64,000 bases of DNA from Amaricoccus macauensis (GCF_014201905.1 NZ_JACHFM010000002.1:868001-932000), one strand, 5' to 3'. Counted from the stretch's first letter, positions 37,242-47,174 are shown. Notes: a model not told the origin generated them from the letters alone. Numbers and translations: made by a program.

Positions 37242-37499
37242 GCGCAGCGGGCTCTCCCCGGCTTTCATACGGCCTTGAAACCTGGAGAGCAGTCGTTTTC
37301 CGGCAACAGCCGGAAAACCAGCAGAGGAAACCCTGCGCGCGACCAGCGCGCTCCGAATCGCGGCAAGGCCCGCGTCCCGATCCGGCGGCCTTCGAGCCGA
37401 CGCCGCCCCGAGGCGCCAGAAGTCGGCGTCAGCCGACGACGGCGGGAGGGGGGCTCGATGCCCCCCGGACGCCGGGTCCGACGCCGGACCACGGATAGC
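37242..37499. other. Convergent gap with several hairpins
   Basis: No gene is seen in these 258 bp between two convergent genes. Besides the terminator-like stem at 37295-37318, the run GGGGGGC-TCGAT-GCCCCCC near 37455 forms a 7-bp stem, and GCCGG/CCGGC copies surround it. Confidence 0.5.
37295..37318. terminator. Bidirectional hairpin after the serine hydrolase
   Basis: A perfect 10-bp stem (37295-37304 with 37309-37318, arm GTTTTCCGGC) with an AACA loop. It lies 54 bp after the hydrolase stop, between convergent genes. Confidence 0.6.
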
Positions 37500-38336
37500 T
37501 CAGTCGGTCACCCACTCGCTGGCCGCAATCCCCTGCAGCGCGAGAAGCGCCGTCAGGTCCGAATGCTCGAGGCGTGCATCGGCCTCTGCCGCCAGCGCCG
37601 GCTTCGCGTGGTAGGCAACTCCGAGGCCCGCCGCCCGCACCATGTCGAGATCGTTTGCCCCGTCGCCAACGGCAATTGCGTCCGCCACGGAGATCGCGCG
37701 CTCCTTGCACATCGCCTCGAGCGCGGTCAGCTTCGCCGCCCGCCCGAGGATCGGCCGCGCGGCCTGGCCGGTGAGCTTTCCATCCTCGATCAGCAGGGTG
37801 TTCGCCTGATTGTGCGCAAACCCCGCCTCCGTAGCCACCCGGGCGGTGAAATAGGTGAACCCGCCCGAGACCAGCGCCGTCTCGGCGCCGAGCGCGGCCA
37901 TGGTCCTGACCAGCGTCCGCGCCCCGGGATTGAGCCGCACCCGTTCGGCGTAGCACTCGGCAAGCGCCGACTCGGGCAACCCCTTCACCAGCGCCACGCG
38001 CGCGTCGAGCGCCGCCTCGAAATCAAGCTCACCGCGCATTGCCCGCTCGGTGATCGCGGCAACCTCGGCCTTCACGCCGGCGAAGTCCGCAAGCTCGTCG
38101 ATGCACTCGACGCTGATGATCGTCGAATCCATGTCGGCGATCAGCAGCTGCTTGCGCCGGCCGTCCACCGGGACAACGTTCGCGTCCATCCCTGGCACCG
38201 CGAACCCCGCCGGCAACGGGGCGTCGAGAACGATCTCGATCGCGCTCGGCGCCAGCCGCGTCACGCGGCCCGCGACGGTCTCGGCGGCGGCATCGGGAAC
38301 CCCCGCCGCCGCCGTCAGTACCAGAACCCCGGCCAA
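37500..38336 (-). CDS. serB: Phosphoserine phosphatase
   Basis: HAD enzyme that makes L-serine from phosphoserine. Motif I is ADMDSTIISVECIDELADF, motif II SGGFTYF, motif III around KLTALEAM and motif IV GDGANDLDMVRAAGLGVAYHAKP. An N-terminal regulatory segment precedes motif I by about 75 residues. No ATG fits: the frame is open far upstream through the aroG-type gene, so the TTG at 38336 is inferred as start (278 residues); it overlaps the neighbouring gene's stop region by spacing of only 2 bp. Co-transcribed with the DAHP synthase. Confidence 0.9.
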   Translation of the reverse strand: MAGVLVLTAAAGVPDAAAETVAGRVTRLAPSAIEIVLDAPLPAGFAVPGMDANVVPVDGRRKQLLIADMDSTIISVECIDELADFAGVKAEVAAITERAMRGELDFEAALDARVALVKGLPESALAECYAERVRLNPGARTLVRTMAALGAETALVSGGFTYFTARVATEAGFAHNQANTLLIEDGKLTGQAARPILGRAAKLTALEAMCKERAISVADAIAVGDGANDLDMVRAAGLGVAYHAKPALAAEADARLEHSDLTALLALQGIAASEWVTD

Positions 38337-38338
38337 GC

Positions 38339-39709
38339 TCAGATCGCCGCGCGCTGCGCCTGCAGCCGCTCGTGCAGCATCCCCGCGACGAGGAACGCGA
38401 GCTCGAGCGACTGGGCGGCATTGAGCCGAGGATCGCAGGCGGTGTGGTAGCGGTCCGAAAGATTCTCGTCCGTCACCGCTCTGACGCCGCCGGTGCACTC
38501 GGTCACGTCCTGGCCGGTCATCTCGAAATGCACGCCGCCCGGGATCGTCCCCTCGGCCGCGTGGATCGCGAAGAACTCCCGCACCTCGCGCAACACCCGA
38601 TCGAATGGCCGGGTCTTGTAGCCGGTCGCCGACTTCACGGTGTTGCCGTGCATCGGATCGCACGACCAGACGACCTTGCGGCCCTCACGCTCCACCGCGC
38701 GGATCAGCCGTGGCAGATGCTCCGCGACCTGCCCCGCCCCGAACCGCGCGATGAGCGTCAGCCGTCCCGCGTCGTTCTTCGGGTTCAGCGTGTCGATGAG
38801 CCGCAGCAGGTCGCTCTCGGAGATCGACGGGCCGCACTTCAGACCGATCGGGTTCTGCACACCGCGGCAGAATTCCACGTGCGCGCCATCCACCTGACGG
38901 GTCCGGTCGCCAATCCAGATCATGTGGCCGGAACCGGCCACCGGCACGCCGGTCGTCGAGTCGATGCGGCAGAGCGCTTCCTCGTACTCGAGAAGCAGGG
39001 CCTCATGGCTGGTGTAGAAGTCGACGCGGTGCAGCGAATCCGCCGTTTCCGGGCTGACGCCGGCCGCACCCATGAAATCGAGCGCGTCCGAGATCCGGTT
39101 CGCGAGCTTGTGGTACTCCTCGTAGCCGGACTGGCCGGCCGTGAAGTCGAGGGTCCACGAGTGCACGCGGGTGATGTCGGCGTAGCCACCCTGGCTGAAC
39201 GCACGCAGCAGGTTCAGCGTCGCCGCCGCCTGGGTGTAGGCCTGCAGCATCCGGTCCGGATCGGGGATCCGGGCATCGGGCGTGAAGTCGAAGCCATTGA
39301 TGATGTCGCCGCGATAGCTCGGCAGCTCGACACCGTCGGCTGTCTCGGTCGCGGCCGAGCGCGGCTTGGCGAACTGTCCGGCCATCCGGCCGATCTTCAC
39401 CACCGGGCACTTGGCCGAGAAGGTGAGGACGACCGCCATCTGCAGCATCACCTTGAAGGTGTCGCGGATGTTGTCGGCGGAGAACTCGCCAAAGCTCTCG
39501 GCACAGTCACCACCTTGGAGCAGGAACGCCCGGCCCTCGGCCACCTCGGCGAGCTGCGCGCGCAGCTTGCGCGCCTCGCCGGCAAAGACCAGCGGCGGAT
39601 AGGACGCGAGTTTCCTCTCCACGGCGCCGAGCGCGGTGGTATCGGGGTAGTCAGGCATTTGAATCCGCGGGCGCGACCTCCACGCGGATCGGGTCCAGTC
39701 GGCGCACAT
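38339..39709 (-). CDS. Class II (plant-type) DAHP synthase
   Basis: Condenses phosphoenolpyruvate and erythrose 4-phosphate to 3-deoxy-D-arabino-heptulosonate 7-phosphate, the first step of aromatic amino acid synthesis. The 456 residues show the class II features [11 protein letters not shown] near 62-72, [21 protein letters not shown]-like [12 protein letters not shown] and [10 protein letters not shown]. The ATG at 39709 gives the conserved leader [19 protein letters not shown]; a second Met at 39658 would remove it. serB follows after 2 bp, so phosphoserine phosphatase is probably co-translated. Confidence 0.95.
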   Translation of the reverse strand: MCADWTRSAWRSRPRIQMPDYPDTTALGAVERKLASYPPLVFAGEARKLRAQLAEVAEGRAFLLQGGDCAESFGEFSADNIRDTFKVMLQMAVVLTFSAKCPVVKIGRMAGQFAKPRSAATETADGVELPSYRGDIINGFDFTPDARIPDPDRMLQAYTQAAATLNLLRAFSQGGYADITRVHSWTLDFTAGQSGYEEYHKLANRISDALDFMGAAGVSPETADSLHRVDFYTSHEALLLEYEEALCRIDSTTGVPVAGSGHMIWIGDRTRQVDGAHVEFCRGVQNPIGLKCGPSISESDLLRLIDTLNPKNDAGRLTLIARFGAGQVAEHLPRLIRAVEREGRKVVWSCDPMHGNTVKSATGYKTRPFDRVLREVREFFAIHAAEGTIPGGVHFEMTGQDVTECTGGVRAVTDENLSDRYHTACDPRLNAAQSLELAFLVAGMLHERLQAQRAAI

Positions 39710-39828
39710 GGGCGTAGCTCCGGTCTGCAGGTGTGGCGCCGCTCTTAATCGGTTCGCCGACCCTTGACCATACCCCCCGGTGGCCCCCCCACTGGGGGCT
39801 ACCTCTCACGGACAGCCCGCGAATCGTC

Positions 39829-40839
39829 ATGACCGCCACGCCAGCTCCCCGCCCAGACCCCCGCCCGGCTCCTCTCCCGGATCCCCGCCCGGACCGCTTT
39901 GTCTTCCTGCTGCTTGAAGACTTTACCCTCATCGCTTTCGCCAGCGCGATCGAACCCTTGCGCCTCGCAAACCGGATGTCGGGCCGGCAGCTCTACGAAT
40001 GGCAGGTCATCACCGCCGACGGCCAGCCGGCCGCCGCCTCGAATGGTGTCGTTGTCGAGGCCACGGCCGGTCTCGTGGCACTTGAGAAGAACACGACGAT
40101 CCTCGTTGTCGGCGGCGTCAACGTGCGGCAGGCGATCACCCGGCCGATCCTGACCTGGCTCCGGCGCGAGGCGCGCCGCGGCCTCCCGGTCGGCGCGGTC
40201 TGCACCGGGGCGCAGGTGATTGCAGAAGCCGGGCTTCTCGACGGCCGGCGCTGCACCATCCACTGGGAAAACCGTGACGGCTTCGAGGAGGAGTTCCCCG
40301 AGATCGAGCTCACCCACAACGTCTTCGTCGTCGACCGCGATCGCTACACCGCCGCCGGTGGCGCCGCCTCGACCGACCTGATGCTGAAGCTCATTGCCAT
40401 GCGCCACGGCACCGGCCTCGCCACCCTCGTCGCCGACCAGATGATCCACACGTCGATCCGCTCTGACCGGGACGAGCAACGCCTGTCGATCCCCGCCCGC
40501 ATCGGCATCCGCCATCCGAAGCTCGCGGCGGTCATCCAGCGGATGGAGGAGCACATCGAGGAGCCGATATCGCCCATGCTGCTCGCGCGCGACGCCGGCA
40601 TGTCCACCCGGCAGCTCGAGCGGCTGTTCCGTCGCTACCTCAACCGCAGTCCGAAACGCTACTACATGGAGCTTCGCCTCGCCCGTGCCCGCAACCTGCT
40701 GATGCAGACCGACATGAGCGTCATCTCCGTCGCCATGGCTTGCGGCTTCGCCTCGCCCTCGCACTTCTCCAAGTGCTACCGGGCGCTCTATCGCACCACG
40801 CCCTACCGCGAGCGGGGCGCCTCCGAAGAGACCGCCTGA
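39829..40839 (+). CDS. GlxA-family AraC-type regulator
   Basis: A 336-residue regulator. After a proline-rich leader (about 1-22) comes a DJ-1/PfpI amidotransferase-like domain (about 25-195) with the elbow GAVCTGAQVIAEAGLLDGRRCTIHW in part, then an AraC helix-turn-helix pair (about 225-325: LLARDAGMSTRQLERLFRRYL and ISVAMACGFASPSHFSKCYR in part). The group includes GbdR, CdhR and ArgR-type activators that sense quaternary amines, carnitine or arginine. The start at 39829 follows an imperfect G/C hairpin (39792-39816). Its last 37 bp overlap the end of the convergent histidine kinase gene. Confidence 0.88.
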   Translation: MTATPAPRPDPRPAPLPDPRPDRFVFLLLEDFTLIAFASAIEPLRLANRMSGRQLYEWQVITADGQPAAASNGVVVEATAGLVALEKNTTILVVGGVNVRQAITRPILTWLRREARRGLPVGAVCTGAQVIAEAGLLDGRRCTIHWENRDGFEEEFPEIELTHNVFVVDRDRYTAAGGAASTDLMLKLIAMRHGTGLATLVADQMIHTSIRSDRDEQRLSIPARIGIRHPKLAAVIQRMEEHIEEPISPMLLARDAGMSTRQLERLFRRYLNRSPKRYYMELRLARARNLLMQTDMSVISVAMACGFASPSHFSKCYRALYRTTPYRERGASEETA

Positions 40840-43298
40840 GGGGTTTCCTGCACGAAGGAGTGGACCTGCGTCGCGGTGAGCACATCGCGCAACGCCGCAC
40901 GCAGACCAGCGGCGCTGATCGGCTTGGTCAGGTGACCGTTCATTCCCGCGGCGAGACAGGCCTCGCGATCACCAGGCATCGCGCTGGCAGTGAGCGCGAG
41001 GATCGGCACGGTTGCCGCGGGGCCGCCCAGATCCCGGATCGCCCTCGACGCCGTCAACCCGTCCATCACCGGCATCTGCACATCCATGAGCACCACGTCG
41101 AAGCTCCCGTCGCGCACCGCGCGCACGGCCTCGGCTCCGTTCTCCACCATGGTCACCGTGTGCCCCGCGTCGCGCAGATAGGCGCTGAAGACGTACTGGT
41201 TCGTGGCGTGGTCCTCGGCGAGGAGCACGCGCATCGGCGGCTCCACCCCACGTTCGGCCGGCTCCTCCCGCGGCGTGCGTTCCGGCGTGACCGAACGCGA
41301 CGGGATCTCGACGCGAAACGTGCTGCCCATGCCCACGACACTGCGCACGCTCACGTGGCCGCCCATGAGTTCGGCGAGCTGCGCACAGATCGCGAGGCCG
41401 AGCCCGGTCCCGCCGGCGCGGCGCGCGAGCGAGTCGTCTGCCTGCATGAAGCGCTGAAAGATTTCGCTCTGATGCTCGTGGGAAATCCCGATGCCGGTAT
41501 CTTCGACCTCGATGACGAGCGTGCCGCCGGTCACCTCGCCCACGTAGTCCACGACGAGCATGATCTCCCCGCGATCGGTGAACTTGGTGGCGTTGCTCAG
41601 GAAGTTGGTCACGATCTGCCGCAGCCGAAGCCTGTCGCCGAGCACGAACCGCGGCACGGCAGCCATGACCTTGTGACTGATCGAAAGCCCCTTGCCGATC
41701 GCGTTCGGCGACATGAGATCCATCAGTTCGGCGACCAGCACGCGGATATCCACTGGCTCATGGCCGAGCATCACCTGCTGCGCCTCAAGCTTCGAGAAGT
41801 CGAGGATGTCGTTCAGAATCTCGAGCAGCGCCTCTGCGGAAGCGAGTGCAATCCGGCCGCGTTCACGTTGTTGAGGCGGCAGGGGATCGTCAAGCATCAG
41901 CCCGAGCACGCCCAGCAGACCGCTGATCGGCGTGCGGATCTCATGGCTCATCGAAGCGAGGAAGCGCGACTTCGCCGTTGTCGCCGCCTCTGCCTCCACG
42001 CGCTTCAGCTCGAGCTCTTGCTGCCGCTCCACCTCTTCGGTCACATCCCAGACGAGGCCGACGAGGCGGCGGGATCTGGACTGGTCCGCCTGAACCCGGG
42101 CCACGTCGCGGATGTGGCGCACCTCGCCATCCGGCAGGGTGATACGATAGGTGGCATTGAAGCGCTCGCCGGCGTTCGCAGCCGCTGACGCCTCGGCGAT
42201 CGTGTGACCCTTGTCGTCCGGATGGACCACCGCGTCCCAGTCGTCGAGGGAAAGGAACGCGCGCTGGTCGCCGGGACGACCGAACAGCGCCTTGGTGCGC
42301 GCGTCCCAAAAGAGATGACCCGTCGCAAGATCGAGCTCCCAGACCCCGACGTTCGAGCTGGCGAGCGCGAACTCGAGTCGGCGGGACAGCCGGGACAACT
42401 CCGCCTCGCGCTGGCGGATGATCACGACCTGCCGCTGGCGGGCCTCGACCATCCGCGCCGCCAGGAGGATCAATCCGATCAGCGATGCGCCAAGCAGCAC
42501 AAACAATGTCCTCGCGGCCCAGAGCGCCGGAGGCGGCGGCAGCCAGCCGCCGAGCGGCGTCGCCGCGAGGCGCCAGGCGCCACTCGGGGCCTTCACCTCT
42601 GTCACCACCGGTTCCGCCTCGAAGACTGACCGGGAACCGAACACCATCGAACGGTTCCCGTCATGGTCCGACGCCTCGACCGCCACGCTGATCGGCAGTG
42701 ACGGATCGTCGACCCCGGCCGCCTTGAAGAGCGCATCGGCATCGATGATCAATGACACGATGCCCCAGAACTTGTTGTCCGGGCCGACGAAGACCGATCC
42801 CCGCGCGGAGAAGTACCGGCCGCGGCGAGGCGTCTCGATCGGACCGACGAGAGAAATGCTGCGCCCACCGGGCTTGAGGAGAGCTGGCCCGAGTGTCTCG
42901 GGCTGGAACTCATATCCAATCGCGGAGCGATTACCCTCCTCCGGGTAGATCATCGAGATCACCCGCCCGGGTGCCGCGGCAATCATCCGCGCCTCCGACT
43001 GCTCGTTGAGGAGTTCCGCCCCGATCCGTCGAAAACGATCCGCGTCGATTCCGGGATCGACGCTGACCGTCGCGACGAGGCCGCGCAGCAGCTGCACATC
43101 GGCATCAAGCCGCCCCTGAAGGCCCGATGCGACAAGATTCAGCCGATCACCGACGCTTGCACGCGCTTCCTGACGCCAGACCCGTCGAGCCTGGTCGTCA
43201 TAGACCTTTCCGAAAAGACCGACCCCAACGACGACGAGGGCGATCGCAACAAGCGTCGCCCTCCGGGTCTGTCGTCGCGTTGCGTCGAGCCCGTCCAT
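40803..43298 (-). CDS. Hybrid histidine kinase with periplasmic sensor
   Basis: An 831-residue membrane sensor. Helix 1 (about 15-35) and helix 2 (about 272-292) bracket a CHASE-like periplasmic domain of about 235 residues. Then come a coiled linker, a PAS domain with PAC (about 315-440), HisKA with the phospho-His in SMSHEIRTPISG (about 460), HATPase with NFLSNATKF and GTGLGLAI, and a C-terminal receiver (about 695-810) with the phospho-Asp in VVLMDVQMPVMDG. The ATG at 43298 follows GGCAGGAGC; a longer TTG start at 43367 is unlikely. No partner response regulator is adjacent. It lies downstream of a polyamine-binding protein on the same strand. Confidence 0.9.
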   Translation of the reverse strand: MDGLDATRRQTRRATLVAIALVVVGVGLFGKVYDDQARRVWRQEARASVGDRLNLVASGLQGRLDADVQLLRGLVATVSVDPGIDADRFRRIGAELLNEQSEARMIAAAPGRVISMIYPEEGNRSAIGYEFQPETLGPALLKPGGRSISLVGPIETPRRGRYFSARGSVFVGPDNKFWGIVSLIIDADALFKAAGVDDPSLPISVAVEASDHDGNRSMVFGSRSVFEAEPVVTEVKAPSGAWRLAATPLGGWLPPPPALWAARTLFVLLGASLIGLILLAARMVEARQRQVVIIRQREAELSRLSRRLEFALASSNVGVWELDLATGHLFWDARTKALFGRPGDQRAFLSLDDWDAVVHPDDKGHTIAEASAAANAGERFNATYRITLPDGEVRHIRDVARVQADQSRSRRLVGLVWDVTEEVERQQELELKRVEAEAATTAKSRFLASMSHEIRTPISGLLGVLGLMLDDPLPPQQRERGRIALASAEALLEILNDILDFSKLEAQQVMLGHEPVDIRVLVAELMDLMSPNAIGKGLSISHKVMAAVPRFVLGDRLRLRQIVTNFLSNATKFTDRGEIMLVVDYVGEVTGGTLVIEVEDTGIGISHEHQSEIFQRFMQADDSLARRAGGTGLGLAICAQLAELMGGHVSVRSVVGMGSTFRVEIPSRSVTPERTPREEPAERGVEPPMRVLLAEDHATNQYVFSAYLRDAGHTVTMVENGAEAVRAVRDGSFDVVLMDVQMPVMDGLTASRAIRDLGGPAATVPILALTASAMPGDREACLAAGMNGHLTKPISAAGLRAALRDVLTATQVHSFVQETPQAVSSEAPRSR

Positions 43299-43410
43299 TG
43301 CTCCTGCCGGCCATGATCTGCTGCGCGGTCTAAAGGCAGCGCCGATTAATTCAACCTGAAATAGCAAAAGTCACGAGCTTTGTCGCGCCAAAATGAACGC
43401 GCTCGCAAAC

Positions 43411-43437
43411 ATGGCGGCTGCAAGCCGCAGCCGCCAT
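43411..43437 (-). terminator. Terminator of the polyamine-binding protein gene
   Basis: A perfect 11-bp stem (43411-43421 with 43427-43437, arm ATGGCGGCTGC) with a 5-nt loop, 41 bp after the stop. On the minus strand it is followed by GTTTGCG, a short T-run. Confidence 0.7.
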
Positions 43438-43477
43438 GCATGTTCGAGTTAATCGATATTCCGAAGTGAGAATCGAT

Positions 43478-44566
43478 CTACTGACCAGTCTGAACCTTAG
43501 TCCACAGCCGCGTCATGACCCGGTCAAGTTTTGCGTCATAGACCACGGTCGGGAAAAGCTTCGCCACGACATCAGCCGGCGGAAAGATCGCCGGATCGTT
43601 CTTGATGTCGTCTTCCACGAACTCCATGGAGGCGGTGTTGGCGTTCGCATACCAGACATAGTTCGTGATATCGGCGGTGATCTGGGGCTCCATGATGAAG
43701 TTCATCCACGCCAGTGCGCCTTCGGGGTTCGGTGCGTCTGTCGGGATCGCCATCAGATCGAACCATTGCTGGGCGCCTTCCTTCGGCACCGAGTATTTGA
43801 TCGTCACACCATTGTTCGCCTGTTCGGCACGATCCGCGGCGATGAACACGTCGCCGGAATAGCCGATGGAGACACAGACCTCTGCATTCGCGAGATCGGA
43901 GATGTACTGCGAAGAATGGAAATAGCGGACGTAGGGCCGCACCTTCTGCAAGAGCTCCGCCGCCTTGTCCATGTCATCGGCGCTCGTCGACTTCGGATCA
44001 AGACCGAGGTACGCGAGCGCGCTCTGCAGCACGTCAGTCTGCGAATCGAGCATGGTGATGCCGCAATCGGCGAGCTTCTCGGCATACTGCGGATCGAAGA
44101 CCAGCGCCCAGCTGTCCGTGGGCGCGTCATCGCCCAGACGCTTCTTCACCGCCTCCTCGTTGTAGCCGATGCCGGTCGTGCCCCACATGTAGATGACCGA
44201 GTGGGCATTGTCGGGGTCGTAAGCCGTGGCCCCCTGCATGATCGTCGGGTCCATGTACTTGAGGTTCGGCAGCTTCGACTTGTCGATCTCCTGATAGACC
44301 CCCGCCTTCAGCTGCCGCGCGAAGAAGCTCGAGGTCGGTACCACGACGTCGTAGCCGGAGTTGCCCGCGAGAAGCTTCGCCTCCAGGACCTCGTTCGAGT
44401 CATAGACGTCGTAGACGACCTTGTAGCCGGTCGCCTCCTCGAACTTCTTCACCGTGTCCTCGGCGATGTAGTCCGACCAGTTGTAGATGTGGACCGTCTT
44501 GTCCTGTGCAAAGGCGGGCGCCGCCATGAGGCCGAGGGCTGTCGCGAGGGTCAGGCGATGAAGCAT
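43478..44566 (-). CDS. Putrescine/spermidine-binding periplasmic protein (PotF-like, orphan)
   Basis: A 362-residue extracellular solute-binding protein with a signal peptide (about 1-20, ending APAFA). The mature start VHIYNWSDYIAEDTVKKFEEATG and later IGYSGDVFIAADRA and WMNFIMEPQITADITNYVWYANA are characteristic of PotF/PotD polyamine binders. The acidic pocket residues in NWSDY and the tryptophan/tyrosine positions fit a diamine. No PotG/H/I transporter genes are adjacent: a terminator follows and a PQQ dehydrogenase unit is divergent. It may serve a transporter elsewhere or the neighbouring histidine kinase. Confidence 0.88.
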   Translation of the reverse strand: MLHRLTLATALGLMAAPAFAQDKTVHIYNWSDYIAEDTVKKFEEATGYKVVYDVYDSNEVLEAKLLAGNSGYDVVVPTSSFFARQLKAGVYQEIDKSKLPNLKYMDPTIMQGATAYDPDNAHSVIYMWGTTGIGYNEEAVKKRLGDDAPTDSWALVFDPQYAEKLADCGITMLDSQTDVLQSALAYLGLDPKSTSADDMDKAAELLQKVRPYVRYFHSSQYISDLANAEVCVSIGYSGDVFIAADRAEQANNGVTIKYSVPKEGAQQWFDLMAIPTDAPNPEGALAWMNFIMEPQITADITNYVWYANANTASMEFVEDDIKNDPAIFPPADVVAKLFPTVVYDAKLDRVMTRLWTKVQTGQ

Positions 44567-44785
44567 TGTCGAGTTCCTTGGAGATGCCGCATTGGTCCGT
44601 CTCTAGCATCAATAATCGCCACGCGACCAGCATCATAGTCGCGTAAACAGCACCATCCGGTTTCCGCGACCATGCCTTGCCTGCTCTCTGACTGCCGGGT
44701 CGGGATGGAACACATGCCGGCCGGAGACGTTTCGCCATCCCGGGCAGATGGTCCGAAGGACGCAAGAAGCAAGAAGGACGTCGGG

Positions 44786-45169
44786 ATGTCGTACGCCGGA
44801 TCGAACCCCAATCGCGGAGCGCACACCCGGACTGGCGCGCTCATCCTCATCATCGTGTCGATTCTCGCGGGCGCCCTCACTCTCTGGCGCTACTTCACGC
44901 CGCTCTCCGGGGTCGAGGGCACGTCCGGCGCGCTGCTCGCCACGTTCGGTTGCGCGATGCTGGTCCTCGCCGGTGGCCTGCTGCACCGGCTGGAGCCGGG
45001 CGGCGCCCGCGCGCTTTTCCTGATCCTGAGCTGGGTCGGATCGATCCTCACGCTCATCGCGCTCCTGTTCCTGCACGGCTGGTGGGCGGCGGGGCTGCTT
45101 GGCGTCGGCGTCGTGGCGGTCGCGGTCGAGACGTTCAACCCCGTGCGCACCAGGAGGGCCTACGCATGA
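44786..45169 (+). CDS. Small membrane subunit of PQQ dehydrogenase (SldB-like)
   Basis: A 127-residue hydrophobic protein with about four membrane helices (about 18-37, 50-66, 73-90 and 93-110). Its TGA overlaps the ATG of the PQQ dehydrogenase gene (ATGA), so the two are coupled. The size, topology and position match the small subunit SldB of PQQ polyol/glycerol dehydrogenase, which corresponds to the membrane anchor of E. coli Gcd. It would hold the periplasmic large subunit at the membrane and pass electrons to ubiquinone. The ATG at 44786 has AAGGA upstream. Confidence 0.7.
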   Translation: MSYAGSNPNRGAHTRTGALILIIVSILAGALTLWRYFTPLSGVEGTSGALLATFGCAMLVLAGGLLHRLEPGGARALFLILSWVGSILTLIALLFLHGWWAAGLLGVGVVAVAVETFNPVRTRRAYA

Positions 45170-47169
45170 ACCGCCGTCCCGCCCTTGCTTCCGCTACCCT
45201 GGCCGCCGCGTTCGCCGCTCTCGCGGCAGGTCACGCCCTTGCACAGACGAATGCCCCCTACACGCCGCCGGCACCGCTGCTTGCCGACGTGGCACGGGCG
45301 CCAGCCGACGTTGCGCTGCCACTTCCTGACGGCACGCGCTGGGACACCTTCCACGGACAGCTCAGCGCCGAAAAATATTCGCCACTCGCCGAGATCACCG
45401 CCGCCAACGTCAGCGGGCTGAAGGAGGTCTGGAGCTACCACACCGGCGACATGTCCGACGGCTCCGGCAAGCTGCCCGAAACCGTGTGGTCGGCAACGCC
45501 GATCTTCGCCAACAACACGCTCTACATCGGTACGCCGTTCTACCGCATCATCGCTCTCGACCCGGCCACGGGGAAGGAGAAGTGGACCTTCGACACCCAC
45601 TCGACGCTCAAAGCGCTGACGCAACCGGCGCTGAAGTCACGCGGAGTGGCCTACTGGCAGGCGGAAAACCCCGTCGCGGGCGAGACTTGCCAGAAGATTG
45701 TCTACCTCGGCACCATGGACGCGCGCCTCTTCGCGGTCGATGCCGACACTGGCCAGCCCTGCAAGGACTTCGGCATCGACGGCGTGCTCGACGTCAACCA
45801 ATGGAACACCGAGAATGCCAAGTGGCCGCTTTCTCTGCTGCAACCGCCGACGGTGATCGGCGGCCGGCTGATCCTCGGCTGGGCCGGGATGGACTGGGTC
45901 TACGAGAGCGAGTCTCCCGGCTCGCTCTTCTCGCTCGACGCGCGGACCGGCAAGCTCCAGTGGACGTTCAAGCCGATCCCCGATGACCTCGCGGCAGATA
46001 CCGGCACGGCCAACATCTGGACCGGCGTCTCCTATGACGCGAAGCTCGGCCTCGTCTACGTGCCGGTTTCCTCGCCGTCGCCGAACTACTGGGGCGGCAA
46101 TCGCACCGCGCCGATCCCGCTGGCGACATCGACCACGGCGCTCGACATCGCGACCGGCGAGGTCGTGTGGTCGCGTCAGTGGGTCCACCACGACATCTGG
46201 GACTACGACATCAACTCCGCCCCGACCCTCATGGACATCACCGTCAACGGCAAGCCGGTACCCGCGCTGATCCAGGGGACGAAGATGGGCTTTCTCTTCG
46301 TGGTCGACCGCCGCACCGGAGAGGACGTCTGGCCGATCGAGGAACGCGATGTGCCGGGGAGCGACGTCGCGGGCGAGGTCTATTCCCCGACACAACCCTT
46401 CCCGACAAGGCCCCGGCCACTCCTTGACCAGTCGAAGAAGCCGCCGCTCTGGAAGCCCGCCGACATCGTCGGGCTCGGCTCCTGCTCACGCAAGTGGAGC
46501 CGGCTGAATTACGACGGCATGTACACTCCGCCCACGACCACGAATGACGGAACGCTCACCTATCCCGACAGCGCCGGCGGCGTGCAGTGGGGTGGCGTGG
46601 CGTTCGACCCGACAACCCAGACGGCGATCGTCAACACCTCGCACATCGTTCAGGAACTGAAGCTCTGGGCGCGCGCCGACTACGACAAGGCGGCGAACCT
46701 GAGGGGCAACGAAAGCGGCTTCTCGCCACAGGAGGGCGCGCCGTTCGGCATGTCGCTCTTCAACGCCACGAACTGGCTCGGGATGCCGTGCTGGGCGCCG
46801 CCCTTCGGCGAACTCGTCGCCCTCGACATGCACACCGGCGACGTGAAGTGGCGCCGCCCCATCGGCGCGTCGCAGCAGTACGGCTTCTACATGCCCGAGA
46901 GCATGGGCTCACCGACGATCGGTGGCCCGGCGATCACCGCTGGCGGGGTGATCTTCATCGGCGCCTCGATGGACGCCAAGGTGCGCGCCTACGCTCTCGA
47001 CGACGGCCGCGAGCTCTGGTCGGCCAACGTCCAGGCTCCGGCGGTTTCCATCCCGGCGGTCTACGAATACGAGGGCCGGGAGTACGTGGCGTTCACCGCC
47101 GGCGGCAATTCGATCCTGAAGGATCAGGTGGGTGATCAGGTCGTGGTCTACGCCCTGCCGAAGAAGTAG
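45166..47169 (+). CDS. Membrane-associated PQQ-dependent dehydrogenase, large subunit
   Basis: A 667-residue periplasmic quinoprotein. A signal peptide (about 1-26, ending GHALA) is followed by an eight-bladed PQQ propeller starting WDTFHGQLSAEKYSPLAEI. Quinone-linked features of the glucose/glycerol dehydrogenase branch are present (HHDIWDYDINSAPTL, GGVIFIGASMDAKVRAY, EYVAFTAGGN). No cytochrome c domain is attached, so electrons should go to ubiquinone through the small subunit. AGGAGG lies seven bases before the ATG, which overlaps the preceding stop. The sugar or polyol substrate is not readable, and no pqq biosynthesis genes are in the window. Confidence 0.87.
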   Translation: MNRRPALASATLAAAFAALAAGHALAQTNAPYTPPAPLLADVARAPADVALPLPDGTRWDTFHGQLSAEKYSPLAEITAANVSGLKEVWSYHTGDMSDGSGKLPETVWSATPIFANNTLYIGTPFYRIIALDPATGKEKWTFDTHSTLKALTQPALKSRGVAYWQAENPVAGETCQKIVYLGTMDARLFAVDADTGQPCKDFGIDGVLDVNQWNTENAKWPLSLLQPPTVIGGRLILGWAGMDWVYESESPGSLFSLDARTGKLQWTFKPIPDDLAADTGTANIWTGVSYDAKLGLVYVPVSSPSPNYWGGNRTAPIPLATSTTALDIATGEVVWSRQWVHHDIWDYDINSAPTLMDITVNGKPVPALIQGTKMGFLFVVDRRTGEDVWPIEERDVPGSDVAGEVYSPTQPFPTRPRPLLDQSKKPPLWKPADIVGLGSCSRKWSRLNYDGMYTPPTTTNDGTLTYPDSAGGVQWGGVAFDPTTQTAIVNTSHIVQELKLWARADYDKAANLRGNESGFSPQEGAPFGMSLFNATNWLGMPCWAPPFGELVALDMHTGDVKWRRPIGASQQYGFYMPESMGSPTIGGPAITAGGVIFIGASMDAKVRAYALDDGRELWSANVQAPAVSIPAVYEYEGREYVAFTAGGNSILKDQVGDQVVVYALPKK

Positions 47170-47174
47170 CGCCT

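Noticed and set aside
37494-37520. A tRNA-like start, GGATAGCTCAGTCGGT
   Set aside because: The bases are the end of serB on the minus strand (stop at 37500-37502); no acceptor stem or T-loop can be found downstream.
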